Below are positions 1 through 12,047 of a DNA stretch of 64,000 bases, piece after piece. The DNA comes from Adineta vaga (lineage: Eukaryota > Rotifera): NCBI GenBank assembly GCA_021613535.1, contig CP075494.1:1550001-1614000 (forward strand), given 5' to 3'. The translations under genes and the position numbers were made by a program. Position 1 is the stretch's first letter. Every line of letters begins with the position of its first letter. Under the pieces are notes generated by a model, which had not been told where the DNA came from, ran no database searches, and saw nothing but the letters and a program-made list of their open reading frames with translations.

Positions 1-1004
1 TTAGTGAATATTTATCAGATCGTACATGTTCAGTCATGTATAAAGTCATATAAAGACGAATATTAATTTATTCATTTGTATTAAATCAATTTTGTTTTTT
101 ATGAAATAAACAAACTATAAAAAATCCCCTAAAGAGATAAAACATTTCTTTATTTCCTCCAGATAGGATTGAAAGAGTTAAATTTATAAAACTATGTGCA
201 AAAAAATTCTTTTATGAAATTATACAATGAGAATTATATAGCTAATGATTATCCAAATGTTCTTAATAAATCTCTTTTAAGTCATTTTTATCCGACCTCA
301 TTTGTGACAATTGTTCAATTGATTGATGAATTATTTATTGAAAATATAATTGAATAACAACATTTCTTGATCTATTAACTATTGAATTCAAATTATTATT
401 ATTATGGCATAGTTTAACTGTTCATTAAAAAAAAGACGCTATTCATCATTATTAAACAAATCATGCTGTAACCTTGAATTCAAATTAATCGTCGACAAAA
501 AGAATCTGAAAAACAGCTTTCATTTACATTTATGCATATTATTGAGATGAATGTATGTGGCTCAAAATGACATTCACATCCTAGGCCAACAATACGGTCA
601 TAACCTATGTATATCTCCTTCGATTACTATCAAGCTAGATATTCTGACCTCATGACCGATAGTAGCTATCTGTTCTATTCCTTTCTCTTTCTCCTGTATA
701 ACCTTCTGCCCAATGTATGAAAGGGTCACTACTTGAATGATGTAGTGTATAGTTAACATCAGATCGAAGATGGCAGAAACGTTACTCCTCCAGCAGTTTG
801 TCACTGTTAGCACAATAGAATAAAGTAATGAGAAATAAACAATTTGAATTAATATGAAGTGAAAATTAGATGTTTGTATAAGCGTGTTTTTTTCTTCTAT
901 GAACCATTTTATTTTATTATGATTATGACTTGTAAATAGAATCCATAATGTATTTAGACAAATATTATTTTGAATGATGATGTAAATTTTTTCTAGATAA
1001 AGCG
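1..1004. other. AT-rich intergenic, left edge
   Basis: No gene could be supported here. The stretch is AT-rich with short homopolymer runs. A minus-strand open frame of 140 codons (598-1020) overlaps the start of the next gene and has no recognisable domain, so it is not called. The last part presumably holds the promoter of the gene that starts at 1005. Confidence 0.4.
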
Positions 1005-1999
1005 ATGTTTCGCTTAACAATATGCACTTTTATCTTTGTTCTTTTGATCACTGCTGTTCGAGCTCCTGGTGGAGGTGGAGGTGGTGGTGGAGGAGGAGGA
1101 TATCGTGGTGGTTTTATTAGCGGAGGTGGTCGATCTCGTGGTGCAATAGGCAATAGTACTAATGGTAAGCGTAGGAATAATTTAGTTATTTTTTAAAATA
1201 ATACAAAAAGAATTTACCATTCTATGTCTTCATCAACTAATATACTAAGATAACGTTGAGTATTGCCGTTGTTAACACGACTTTCCTATTTTGTTGTTGT
1301 AAAAAGATGTGAGTTAACAAAAATCCTTGTCACATATTTCCGAATACAGATTATAATTTAAAATTTGCATAGTATTATGTTGTTATTTTTCTCAATTTAG
1401 AAACTAACGGTGAACGATGGCTTGCGATAGGATCTAATAGATTTTACAGCATACTGATTATTCTTGCGATCTGTTGTGCAATTGCCTGTTTAGGCTGCTG
1501 TTCTCGCAATCCTTATGAAATGTCTTCTTATAACAATCAAGATGGAATATCACCACGAAACAATACTGACTTTATTCATGATAGCTCGCCACAGAATATT
1601 AGCCAGATGAGTGATCCTTTCAAGACAGGTATTTGGTCTTTCAATTACTATCAATATGGAAAATCGCATGGACCATATCGAATGTCTCTTCAATTCAATC
1701 ATTCATCAAGCATAGTAACTGGTCGAGGAACATATGATGTTGGTGATTTTACTATGGATGGTGTTTTTTCATCTGAAAATTTTCGATTAGGTATCAATCA
1801 AAGATATATAGAAGGCACAGGTGATGCAAATGAAAATTTAGGTCATACATCCATTTTACAAATGGCATGGAATTCGAATCAAAATCAATTTGAAGGTAAA
1901 TGGTATGTTAAAACGCATAAATATACTGGCAATGGAAACTTTCATTTACGTTTCGAGAAAACTGCTATGCCCTTGCTGTATGATGATTCTGCATGTTAA
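1005..1999 (+). CDS. Gly-rich secretory-pathway protein with one membrane segment (2 exons)
   Basis: Join 1005..1164 and 1401..1999, giving 252 aa. The donor is gtaagc at 1165, the acceptor is ttag ending at 1400, and the codon split by the intron (g|aa) keeps the frame. Residues 1-20 are a signal peptide (MFRLTICTFIFVLLITAVRA). A run of about 11 glycines and further G/R/S-rich sequence follow. Exon 2 opens with a hydrophobic segment (around FYSILIILAICCAIACLGCC, about residues 66-85) that contains several cysteines and should span the membrane. The remaining 165 residues form a soluble domain rich in aromatic and Asn residues (for example SFNYYQYGKSHGPYRMSLQF), which looks beta-rich. I do not recognise the family, and no enzymatic function is proposed. 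Possible poly(A) signals lie near 2262. Confidence 0.75.
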
Positions 2000-2795
2000 T
2001 AATGACTTAAACAATTTATGAAACTTGTTTACTTCAAGATAGTTCTATTTTTCGTTTTTGCTTGGCCTCTATCATGTGTGTCGATATCGTGTTTATGTTT
2101 GTGTTTCAATCTTGAGTAAAAACGTACTGTTGAGGTTTTACTTCGTTAGACAGTTTTTTTTTGTATCGGTATTAAAGAGTGTTGTTCTAGTGATATATAT
2201 ACTCTTGCATTTATTCATACGTGTTTGTTGATTTATCTCCTTTTCCATTGTTGTTTAAGAAATAAATGTTTTACTTGAGCTCGCATTGTTTTCCTTTTAG
2301 CAACTTTAAAACACAATTCTGATATTGTGCATCAAATCATATCTAGTCATTACTTTTTTTATATAAAAGTCGAACTTTTCAAGTTCTATTCATTTGCTTT
2401 TTTACAAGTAGAATTTGTATACTTATCTTGTAATAATCGATGAAATTCTTTTGATTTCTTCTCTCAATTGAATTACATTTAAAATCTTTCTCGAGTAGAC
2501 TCACATTTTGTCTCATGAGTAAAAAGCCTGAAAAGTAGTATATACGTGTATAGTAAACTAATTGTTTTATCATTTAAATGAATATTTTTAGTGTCAAAGT
2601 AATGTTCCATATATATAGAGCCTATGACGATTAAAATTGTAGAGAAGGTAAAGATTTTTAAGATTCATTATATATACACATTAATGCCATCTGATGCTAA
2701 GAGATGAAGAAAACGTTATTGGTTTGACGTCACTTTTTATCTCTATCAACAAGAAAGTAATTACATCATGATCACAAAATCGCTTTTCATAACGC
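2000..2795. other. Intergenic, no gene seen
   Basis: AT-rich. AAATAAA near 2262 is a plausible polyadenylation signal for the upstream Gly-rich gene. No coding exon, RNA gene or clear repeat was recognised. Confidence 0.4.
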
Positions 2796-3357
2796 ATGTC
2801 ATCATCAATATCATATAAGATATTACCACTGACTTTAATGAAATCCACCAAAAGTAGATGTACATTTCTAACATTACCTGTAGAACTCGTTTATCGAATT
2901 CTCGATCATGAAAGCACATATAATTTGATTTGGTCCATGCAAAATGTCTGTCAAAGATTCGATGAAATTCTTAACACTTATCTCCGATATCAAGTTCGTT
3001 TACTATTTAGTTAGTTATTTCATTAGAACACAAATTTATTAAGTTAGAAGAGGAGTTTTTTCGGAAAATTGATAAACCAGAACACTGAATTTCTTTTTTC
3101 TTTATAAATATTTAATACATTTTCATTGAAGACACTATAACCGCACAAAATCTCCAGTGTAATCGGATCGGATCTCAACAAGCACAAAATTTAGCTAATA
3201 TCTATTCATCTTTGATATATTTTAGTCATTCGAAAATGCATGATGTTGTACAGACACTCACTACACTACATCTCGAATGGAATTATATCAACGATGAAGG
3301 AGCACAACATCTTGCTAACGCATTACGAATCCTATTATCCTTCGGTAAACTTTAATA
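2796..3357 (+). pseudogene. F-box / leucine-rich-repeat protein remnant
   Basis: A frame from ATG 2796 to TAG 3014 contains an F-box-like segment (LTLPVELVYRILDH, then LIWSMQNVCQRFDEILNTYL). After a non-coding gap of about 100 bp, a second frame to TAA near 3357 reads NRIGSQQAQNLANI and then LTTLHLEWNYINDEGAQHLA, which is a ribonuclease-inhibitor-type LRR (LxLxxNxIxxxGAxxLAxAL). F-box followed by such LRRs is an arrangement I know from bdelloid gene families; intact members would be ubiquitin-ligase substrate adaptors. Here the F-box frame stops early, only about two LRRs remain, and no clean GT-AG intron joins the halves, so a pseudogene is the likeliest reading. A short real gene with an unusual intron cannot be excluded. 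Confidence 0.6.
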
Positions 3358-3790
3358 AAAAAATTGTTTTTTAAAAATGGTCCTTTGTTTGTCTCGAAAA
3401 AAACTAACATCAAATTCGTGATCTTCGACCCCGATTACCCATAGTTAAAATAAGTTTTTTTCTACTCTATCGAAATTTTTTTAATTAGGCTCAACTGTTG
3501 GTGTATTGTCTCATACATTATCTCCATGATGAGAATTAATTGGTACATCGATTAATTTCATATTGTTTCTGATAGTTAGAGATTAATACTATCATCTCTA
3601 ATTTTACGTCTATACAATTACGTGATAAACAAATTAATTTCTTTGCCAGCTTCGATTGATTTAGCTGAACGATATGAAATATTTTTCGATAATATCTATT
3701 AATTAATCTTATTTTCAACAGAGGAAACCTTCTTCAGTTCAGATTTTATATTTGATCTGATAATCGTTCATTTCCATTAATTTTTCTCAC

Positions 3791-3840
3791 CATCTTGAGG
3801 GTTAGGGTTGAAAGAAATAATAACACCCCACCCACATCCA
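3791..3840. repeat. Telomere-like hairpin repeat
   Basis: It begins ATCTTGAGGGTTAGGG and ends ACACCCCACCCACATCC. The G-rich strand switches to a C-rich strand within 50 bp. It belongs to the dispersed family described in the findings. Confidence 0.5.
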
Positions 3841-4459
3841 TCCTATATGGAATCAGTAAAGTGCTAATTGTAGCAGATCGGACGGAATGATACCTTGTTT
3901 CAGTTGCGCTATACCCGACATCTGATCTTTGTCATCTATATACGTACTATGAGAGGTGTTTAGTTTATATAAAATTTTCGTAAAATTTATGTTAATATGC
4001 TTTGTAGTCTATAGTGCTAGATAGTATCAGAATTAATCTTATATAGACGATGTACTGTTATTTGTTTGAATTTACTTTACCTCATTGTGTTCTATGCTGA
4101 GCAAAATAAAATGAAATCATATAGTTTTCTTTTATTTTAGAAATAATATTTATCTAAAAGAATAAACTTTTTTTTTAATAGATTTTATTTTAAAAAAAGA
4201 TATTAGTTTTTTCTTTCGTTTATTTCCTTGATTAAATCGATCATAATTATATCCTTATATAGATTAATTGTTTTCCAGATGTCTGACGCCTGTTTAATCC
4301 AATCTGAAAGACTTTTAAACTTTGGTTTCGGTACATTTGCTACATCAAAAATTTTTCTCTTTTAAATCTTCACTAAGTTTAGCAAATTTAGTATTTGTGA
4401 TTGATTTTTGAGAAAGTTCTTCATCTTTATTGTGTCTAAAATCTTTGTTAAAAGCTTTT

Positions 4460-4520
4460 TGAGGGTGTGGGTTTTAGATAGATGTAGTACCCACATGCCG
4501 ACACCCAGATCCACACCCTT
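4460..4520. repeat. Telomere-like hairpin repeat
   Basis: TTGAGGGTGTGGGTTTT on the left is answered by ACCCACATGCCGACACCC and CCACACCCTTC on the right. The inverted repeat is imperfect, about 60 bp, and made of TGTGGG-like units. Confidence 0.6.
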
Positions 4521-5156
4521 CTCTGTTAAACTGTATAGAAAAGAGGTTATATAAGTCTACTCAAGGACATTAAACTGTTACTGCTTGTACTTTTGCGATG
4601 CATTCAGTACTTTAATAGAAACAATTTATTGTGCAGACATTTAAAATATTGCTTACCTCTTGCTTTCTTTCTTTCTTTCTTTCTGTTCTGTCATGTTTGT
4701 ACGTCTAGCAAAGAGGCGGAGAGTAGACGACGAGGAAAATAACGACTATATTTTCTCTTCTCTCTAAATTTAAATAAGTTTATTTATTTTCGAGAAATTA
4801 TACTTTAATTTCAACTTTCTTGACAAAATTGTCACTAATTCAAACGAATATTGTTATTTGAAGTGTGTTGATCAAGAACGTATTACATTACTTATTAATT
4901 CAACGCTTGCAGTTGGAATATTTTTCTTCCATTCTGTCATGCTTATGTAAGAAAAAAACATGCAGAGCATAAGAAAAAATGAGTCCATTTTCTCTATAAA
5001 CTTCGAGTGCGACGACGTTTGCATTTTACATAAGAATAATTTCTTGTAATAGAAATATGTGTTGATTTTCACATAGGTTGATGATAGAAACCATTCGATG
5101 TAAAGAGTAATTACTTGTAAATCAATAGTTTTTTGTTATTTGTTATACTGAGTTAG

Positions 5157-6588
5157 GTCTTCAATCTGATGGCATTCTCGATGAATTGCGCCGCGCTGAA
5201 ATCGGTATTCGTGGTGAATCACAAGTTCTCATTATTCCCATGAGTTGTTCTCTGGGATTACAAAATGTTATAGAAAAACAAAGAACCATGGCCGATAATA
5301 ATAATACATCTGGAACTGCTCTTGATGGCGAAAATCATGCAGCGAATTTACCTAAAACATTATTATCAGTTAATGAAAGACCATTGCATCCATTCTTGAA
5401 AAGTATTCGTGCTCGTTTAAACGTACATAAAATTCTCGGGATGATTCGACAACAAAGTTCATTTACATTCGATTATTTTTTCTTCTGTATCTTGGCTTCT
5501 TTAATTGCATGGTTGGGTCTTTTAGAGAACAATACTGTGTAAGTTTAATTTACTTAATATCAGAAATAATACTACTCTTTTTTATAGAGTTTTGGTGGGA
5601 AGCGCACTACTCTCACCTCTGATGGTAGAAATCAATTCAATTCTTTTTTAGTATCTTTGTTTTCTTGTTTTTGTTAGGGTCCTATCATAGGTTTTGTCAT
5701 TGGTATTCGTACTCGTGAGAAGAAATTATGGTTCTCCGGATTGAAGTCTGAATGTCTAGGAATTATGATTGGCATACTTACCGGATTTCTTTTTGGACTA
5801 TGTACGACCTGGTCCGAAACTAAATGGGGTTCTAGTGACTCCTTTCCTACTGACGAAATGCGATCCAGGTGGAATTTGATATCTTCATCTAAAAAAAGAT
5901 AAATAATCAATTATGATTCTTCTAGAGGTGACCACCGACGTTTATGGTTTGGTACTTTGGTTGCATTAGCCAGTGTAAATCAATCTAACCGAGAGCTAGA
6001 ATAAATTGTTTGATTCCTATTTCTTAGGGTGCTGCAGCAGCTCTATCCACTCTCGGCGGCAATTTTGGCTCGTTAGTTGGAGTGGCAATTAGTGCTTCTA
6101 TTCTTCCTCCTGCCGTCAATACAGGCTTATTGTTTAGTTACAGTCTTCTAGCTTTTTCTCGATCAAACATAGGTCGTCATTCCACAATACAAACAAATGG
6201 AAAAGCAACTTTTAATTCACTTACAAATTTTGTCAATTGCACAGAGCTTATCAACAATAAATATATACCTCTCTATTCGTGTGATATGCATCGAGAAGCG
6301 GCTCAGTTAGGAATATTTTCTGTTATTATAACCTTGATTAATATTCTTAGTATTTGTTTGATGGCCATATGTACCCTTTTAATCAAAAGAGTGACACCAA
6401 TTGTTTCAGATGATGAAATAAGTGAATTTTGACTTTTCAATTATACTTTTGTTCTTTAAAAAGAATTGAAATTGTATTTTACAGCTCGATCTTGGCGTTC
6501 AGATCTAAAGAATAGACATACTTGGCCGAATAATCAATTAAATACTATCTCTGATAGAGAAAATGATCAAGAGCTTACTGAAGTTTAG
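5157..6588 (+). CDS. DUF389 family multi-pass membrane protein (5' end unresolved)
   Basis: Join 5157..5538, 5588..5624, 5678..5868, 5926..5974, 6028..6421, 6485..6588. All introns are GT-AG and about 49-63 nt, and the phases agree. The protein reads from an internal acceptor (ttag before 5157) through LDELRRAEIGIRGESQVLII, then hydrophobic FCILASLIAWLGLLENNTVV, the family hallmark VGSALLSPLMGPIIGF, LGIMIGILTGFLFG, LVALASGAAAALSTLGGNFG and VGVAISASILPPAVNTGLL, then a last membrane segment and a charged tail ending at TAG 6586. This order matches DUF389 (uncharacterised hydrophobic domain) proteins of bacteria and invertebrates, whose function is unknown; they are membrane proteins, possibly transport-related. 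The N-terminal exon or exons should lie before 5157 but were not found. A poly(A)-like AATAAA sits near 6700. Confidence 0.85.
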
Positions 6589-6756
6589 AAAATTATTCTC
6601 GATATCCATGCTTATCCACAACAACGTAAAAAAACATACGATCTAATGAATTCTCTTCATAATATTTCATGTTTGAATAAACTCTACTATAACTACTAAA
6701 TAAAATAATACGCTAAAGTTTAACAGGTTATACAGAATAATTAAAATGGTGTCTTC

Positions 6757-6810
6757 GAGAGGGTGTTGATTAAGATTATAGTCTCATCATCATCACTCAC
6801 ACCCTCAAGG
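6757..6810. repeat. Telomere-like hairpin repeat (degenerate)
   Basis: GAGAGGGTGTTG on the left and ACTCACACCCTCAAGG on the right form a short imperfect inverted repeat of the dispersed family. Confidence 0.45.
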
Positions 6811-6853
6811 ATTAGCTACCTATGATTGTCCTTTAGCTTCTGAATAAATCCTT

Positions 6854-6951
6854 CGTTCTGTTTAAATGAACAAACCATTACAATTTTTTTCTGAAACAAC
6901 ACACTTTTTGTTTGCCTATTTTTCTTTAGATAAGAATGTGAAATATAGTAA
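6854..6951 (+). repeat. Dispersed repeat, copy 1 of 2 in window
   Basis: Starts CGTTCTGTTTAAATGAACA and runs through TCTGAAACAACA and TTTTGTTTGCC to GATAAGAATGT. The same order of words occurs at 21481-21577 with scattered substitutions, so the two are copies of one repeat. No termini or coding potential were seen. Confidence 0.6.
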
Positions 6952-7296
6952 AAATGCACGTCTGGTGTGTCATTTTTCTATATGTTAGTAAAATAGATAA
7001 AATAACTACAGGATATCATTCAGTTGTTTTCCCTATTCAGGATAGATATTATTTGATTATTTACTGAACTGGAACGAAGAAATATAGATTTTGCTCGCTA
7101 AATATAGTTGAAAATGAAGGGAAAATATTCATGTCAGATACTTGCATCTACTTCCTTTTGAAATTATATGTTTATTCAGTATTTTTCATTTGTTTTTCAA
7201 TTTATAACAAACAGACAGAACTTCACAAAGAGATCTTTGAAAATTTTCATACAAAAAATTTAACAGATGGAAAGTCAAACAAACAAAAAAAAAATT

Positions 7297-9136
7297 TTAT
7301 TCGAATCTACCTAAATATCCAAATGTAAATACAGTATACATCACTGCGTTTAACATCAAGTCCGCACATACAAGATATTGTTCATTTAAAAATGCGACAT
7401 ATGAAAATACAAGAATATACGAAGTCATAGCTAGGTATCCTTTATGAATTTGAAACGTGTTGAGTTTATACCAGATGGCTAAACCAATCGATTCCAAACT
7501 ATAATAGATCACATGTAAATTTGAATGAAAATAATTAAGTATCGAGGTTTTCGCCATGATAATATCATTAGTTGTATTCCATGTGGATATAATCGATTGA
7601 AAACATCGGTTGCGACATTTAACAGTTCTTTTATCAATATGATAAACACCAACTTGTTGTTGTTGATGGTTCAAATGCATTTGAGCGCCGAATTTTGGTG
7701 TAACAATCCATTTTTTTAGCAGAACTCAAATTGAGAAAAACCTGCTAGTGCAGAAGTAGCATGGTGAAATAACATGGCATTACAGAAGAGAGAGTACACC
7801 ATTACCAAATGAATTTGTTCAGGTGTGTAGTATAAAATATTTGAGGTTAAAAGTAATGGAAAGAATGTGATAAAAATGTTCACACCATATGTTTTTCGTA
7901 AACAAGAATTGATGCCTATATTCAGTAGAAATATAACGAAACGAATAATATAAAAACAAGGTCGACAAAGCATCCATATACAATGTAGTTTTCGATAAAT
8001 ATCAATGTGGGAAGTTTTGTAAACTTTTTGAAATAACTTTCGAAACACCTGTGCAGGCCCACTGAACCATCTGTATTGTTGTGAGAGATATGCCGCATAC
8101 GTAGGTGGAAGCTCATTCAAACATTCAACATTAACCATATAAGCACAATGCCAACCATTGATATATGCTCGAACTGAAATATCCAAATCTTCGACCAATG
8201 TATCTGTATGCCAACCTCCACATTGGTAAATAGCTTTTGTTCGCCAAACACAAGCCGATCCATTGAATTGAAAGAAAGAAGACATGCGATATTTGACTAT
8301 TTGCTCACATTTATGATGATGATTGAGAACAATTTCTTGCATTTGTGTTAATAATGATTCTTTTCCATTTGTAAATGTCCATCGTGTTTGCACATATGCA
8401 GCTTTTGGATCTTTTAATAGAATTGGTATTGTTTTTATCAGAAAGTTTTTCTCTGGCAAAAAATCAACATCGAATAATGCAATATATTCACATTGTTGAA
8501 TTTTGTCTAGACCATTTTGTAAGTTTCCTGCTTTGAAACCATGTCGATTTTCACGTCGAACAACATCGATTCGATATCCTCGATTAAACCATTCTTGTAC
8601 GCATTGATCAATCATTTTCATAACTATTCCATCAGTCGAATCATCCAGCACTTGAATAATTAAACGATCTTTTGGCCAGTCCAAATTACAAGCACATGTA
8701 ATCATCGACATACAGAATTCATTTTCGTTCATCATTGGTAATTGTACACCAACCATCGGATATTCGTCATTATTTGATAATGGTGGTATTACACTACTTA
8801 GCGTAGAATGTGATTTCGAAGGCAAGCAGAATCGTAGAATAGTGTAGATTATCTGTTCAATACCGTCTTAAACTTTGAATAATAATCAATAATATTGATA
8901 AATTTTCAAACAGATCGAAACTTGTCATTGAGTTCTGGATATAGTTGAAATTCTCAGAAGTTGAATTTATCCTTTGGCAAGTAATATTTGAATAACCATT
9001 GTATGTTGTTGTCGCCTCCGACAAGTATTGTAAGAGAGAAGATAAACAAGATTGTAACAATCATCATAAGACTCATAATTGACCTTTTAAAATGATCTTC
9101 AATTGATAAAACTTCTGTTAAGGTTATCTTTGACAA
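7297..9136 (-). pseudogene. Cellulose-synthase-like family 2 glycosyltransferase, degraded
   Basis: The catalytic part (8825 to 7716) is one frame. It carries YPMVGVQLPMMNE, the nucleotide-binding IQVLDDSTD, IALFDVDFLP (DxD), TLVEDLDISVRAYINGW (acceptor-site Asp) and SQQYRWFSGP (QxxRW), which are the complete motifs of a processive GT2 enzyme closest in style to CslA/CslC (mannan or glucan backbone synthases). C-terminal membrane segments follow. After GFSQFE the frame stops at 7716, and the expected continuation KKWIVTPKFGA resumes in another frame at about 7730 and runs to 7297, so one small indel breaks the gene. Upstream, an N-terminal membrane segment (9136-8957) continues in frame through EFQLYPELNDKF but meets TGA codons (8954 and further on) before the catalytic frame. 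It is therefore either a pseudogene or misassembled. Such genes are absent from most animals, which makes horizontal origin plausible. Confidence 0.8.
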
Positions 9137-9861
9137 TCATTAAATTGAGATTTGATGTATCAAAGACATGTAAAAACGCAAGAGGGCAGCACAACGAACA
9201 GGTGTAAGTAAGATTGAAACCGTCTTCTACATACATAAACTCTCACCCTCAAGATGAATTTTTAGGAGAACAAATGAAAAAGTACGATATGATCTAAAAA
9301 GAATACAAAAATCAATAATTAAAAGTGTATACGGATATATTAAATTAAAAAAAAAACAAGAAAAGCAAATTGAATATATAATAGCAGCTAAAAAAATACT
9401 CGATATGTTAAAATAATTGTAATGCATTGATTGTATACATATTTCAGTACAAAAATGGTGCATCATCTTGATCTTCTTATTCTCAACGATGGAGAATCGA
9501 GTTCCTCACAAACTCATATTTACCTCTATTTCGATATGAATGCTCTTTAAGATCTCTACTGGAGTTATTTTCGTTCTATTTTAGGAACTGAATTTATCTT
9601 TCTAGTCGAAAGTTTGATAACTTATTGCATCTCAACAATTCTATATCTGTTATGGTTTCTCCATCTAATCAGCACTATTGTACTACATCTTAGAGTATTT
9701 GGGAGATAAATGCATTATAATTATTTTCACACATCCAGTACCTATAGTTCTAAATAAAAGCGATATGAATTTATACGGACTCTACTAATTTTGGAACTAC
9801 TTTTTAAATAAACGCAGATAAAAGTCATATATGTTTGTAAGAAATCATTTTTGAATAATCT
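9137..9861. other. Intergenic, no gene seen
   Basis: AT-rich. A single CACCCTCAAGATG end of the telomere-like repeat family lies at 9244-9256. Nothing else was recognised. Confidence 0.35.
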
Positions 9862-12047
9862 TCACACCCATATTCGTACTTGACCACCAACAGTTAACTC
9901 TGTATGATTCAGTGGTCCTTGATAATATACTATTGCATTTTGCGAAACAATTGCATTGACTGCTGTCCTAGCACAAACATAAACTATTGCTGAGTCACTA
10001 GCTATAACATTGGCAATAGTTGGACATGTTGACTTTATCATAGATATAGTAGAATTTCCAGTATTGATTTGTATTGTACCTGTTGAACAAACATTACTAA
10101 CATTCAATCCAGCAGTACCGGTGATAGTGACAGACGCAGGACAACTAAGTGTGCTTACGTTAACAGTCGATTGCGAACCACTAATATCCATTGATGTTTT
10201 TGCACAAATGTCTACTATTGTACCGTTTTGTGTAATATTAAGAACAGTCGATGTTGGACATGGCCATGACGCATTCAAAGAATGTAGCGTAGTTCCTTGT
10301 GATATTATATTCATTTGTTCGCTTGCACAAAGATTTGAAACTCCAGCCATATTCTGAGCGAAAAGAACAACCTGTTTTGCGCATACATTTGCTGAATTGA
10401 TAGAAATAGGATTCATATAACTGGATGTTATAGTCATTTGTCCGCTTGCACAAAGATCTGAAACTCCAGCCATATTGTGAACATTGACAACAGCGTTTGT
10501 TGGGCATACACTTGCAGAATTAATTGTAATTGCACCCGTGTCACTTGATGTTATACTCATTTGTTCGCTTGCACAAAGATTTGAAACTCCAGCCATATTG
10601 TGAACATTGACAAAAGCGTTTGTTGGACATACACTTGCTGAATTCATTGTAATTGCACCTGTGTTACTTGATGTTATATTCATTTGTTCGCTTGCACAAA
10701 GATCTGAAACTGCACCCATATTCTGAACATTGACAAAAGCGTTTGTTGGACATACACTTGCAGAATTAATTGTAATTGCACCTATGTTACTGGATGTTAT
10801 ACTCATTTGTTCGCTTGCACAAAGATCTGAAACTCCACCCATACTCTGAGCAGACAGAACAGCGTTTTTCGGACATACAGTTGCTGAATTAATAGAAAGA
10901 GGACCAAGTTCTTTTAATTTTAAGGTCAGCGTTTCACTTGTGCAGAGATTTGAAACTCCAGCCATATTGTGAACATTGACAAAAGCGTTTGTTGGACATA
11001 CACTTGCTGAATTCATTGTAATTGCACCTGTGTTACTTGATGTTATATTCATTTGTTCACTTGCACAAAGATTTGAAACTCCATTCATATTCTGAACATC
11101 GACAACAGCCTGCTTTGAACATGCATTTGCTGAGTTAATTGAAATCGAATTCATATTATTCGATGTTATACTCATTTGTTCACTTGCACAAAGATCTGAA
11201 ACTCCACCCATGTTCTGAGCAGACAGAACAGCGTTTTTCGGACATACAGTTGCTGAATTAATAGAAAGAGGACCAAGTTCTTTTAATTTTAAGGTCAGCG
11301 TTTCACTTGTGCAGAGATTTGAAACTGTATTCATATTCTTAACATCGACAACCGCCTGCTTTGGACATACATTTGCTGAATTAATTGAAATCGAATTCAT
11401 ATTATTCGATGTTATATTCATTTGTTCACTTGCACAAAGATTTGAAACTCCACCCATGTACTGGGCAGAAAGAACAGCGTTTTTCGGACATGCAGTTGTT
11501 GAATCAACAGAGACAATATCAGTGTTAATTGCTTTGATAGACATTTGTTCGCTTGCACAAAGGTCCGAAACTGGACCAATTAATGCCATATCAAAATTAC
11601 TGATTTTTGCACATGATGATTTTGGATTAAAAGTAATCTTATCAGCTTTATATACTATTACGTTCATTTGATCAATAGCACAAACATTATCAATTTCAGA
11701 TGTATTATTAGCTGTAACAGTAGCGATTATGGGACATGTTGATGTTGGATCAACAGATACTACAGATTTGTCTTCAGTGTTTATATTCATGGAATTTATT
11801 GCGCATACGTTACTAACTTGTGCTGCTCCTGTGGCATGAACATTGATTTGCTTTGGACATGATGATGTTGAAGTGACGATTGCATACACATTGGCTTCAA
11901 TATTCAGTTGATTAAGTGCACAAACATTAGTAACTGTGGAATTATCTGTAGCTGTTAAATTGAATATTGTTACCAGACAGGTGTAATTACTTTTTACATC
12001 AACTATATCGGTGTTTGAAACTACGAGGGTAACTGGTGGGATCGGTG
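9862..12047 (-). repeat. Protein-level tandem repeat (about 36 aa) inside the last exon
   Basis: The exon encodes about 17-19 tandem units of roughly 105-110 nt. Each unit has a VCP cysteine and an LCASEQM (or NVCA) cysteine, with alternating hydrophobic residues between them. Units in the middle of the exon are nearly identical to one another, while those at both ends are diverged, as expected from recent internal duplication. Confidence 0.75.

Larger units (their letters stand above)
3358..5156. other. AT-rich intergenic with two telomere-like hairpins
   Basis: No gene is supported. It contains the G/C-strand-switching repeats at 3791-3840 and 4460-4520 (listed separately), a short ctttcttt tract near 4665-4685, and presumably the unresolved 5' exon(s) of the DUF389 gene that follows. 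Confidence 0.4.
6589..7296. other. Intergenic with a hairpin and a dispersed repeat
   Basis: It holds the telomere-like hairpin at 6757-6810 and one copy (6854-6951) of a repeat that recurs at 21481. No coding sequence was supported. Confidence 0.4.

Noticed and set aside
598-1020. Minus-strand 140-codon frame with a hydrophobic stretch
   Set aside because: Overlaps the start of the well-supported plus-strand gene, is AT-driven, and has no recognisable domain.
10010-11671. Plus-strand frames antisense to the Cys-repeat exon
   Set aside because: Shadow frames created by the repetitive coding sequence on the other strand.
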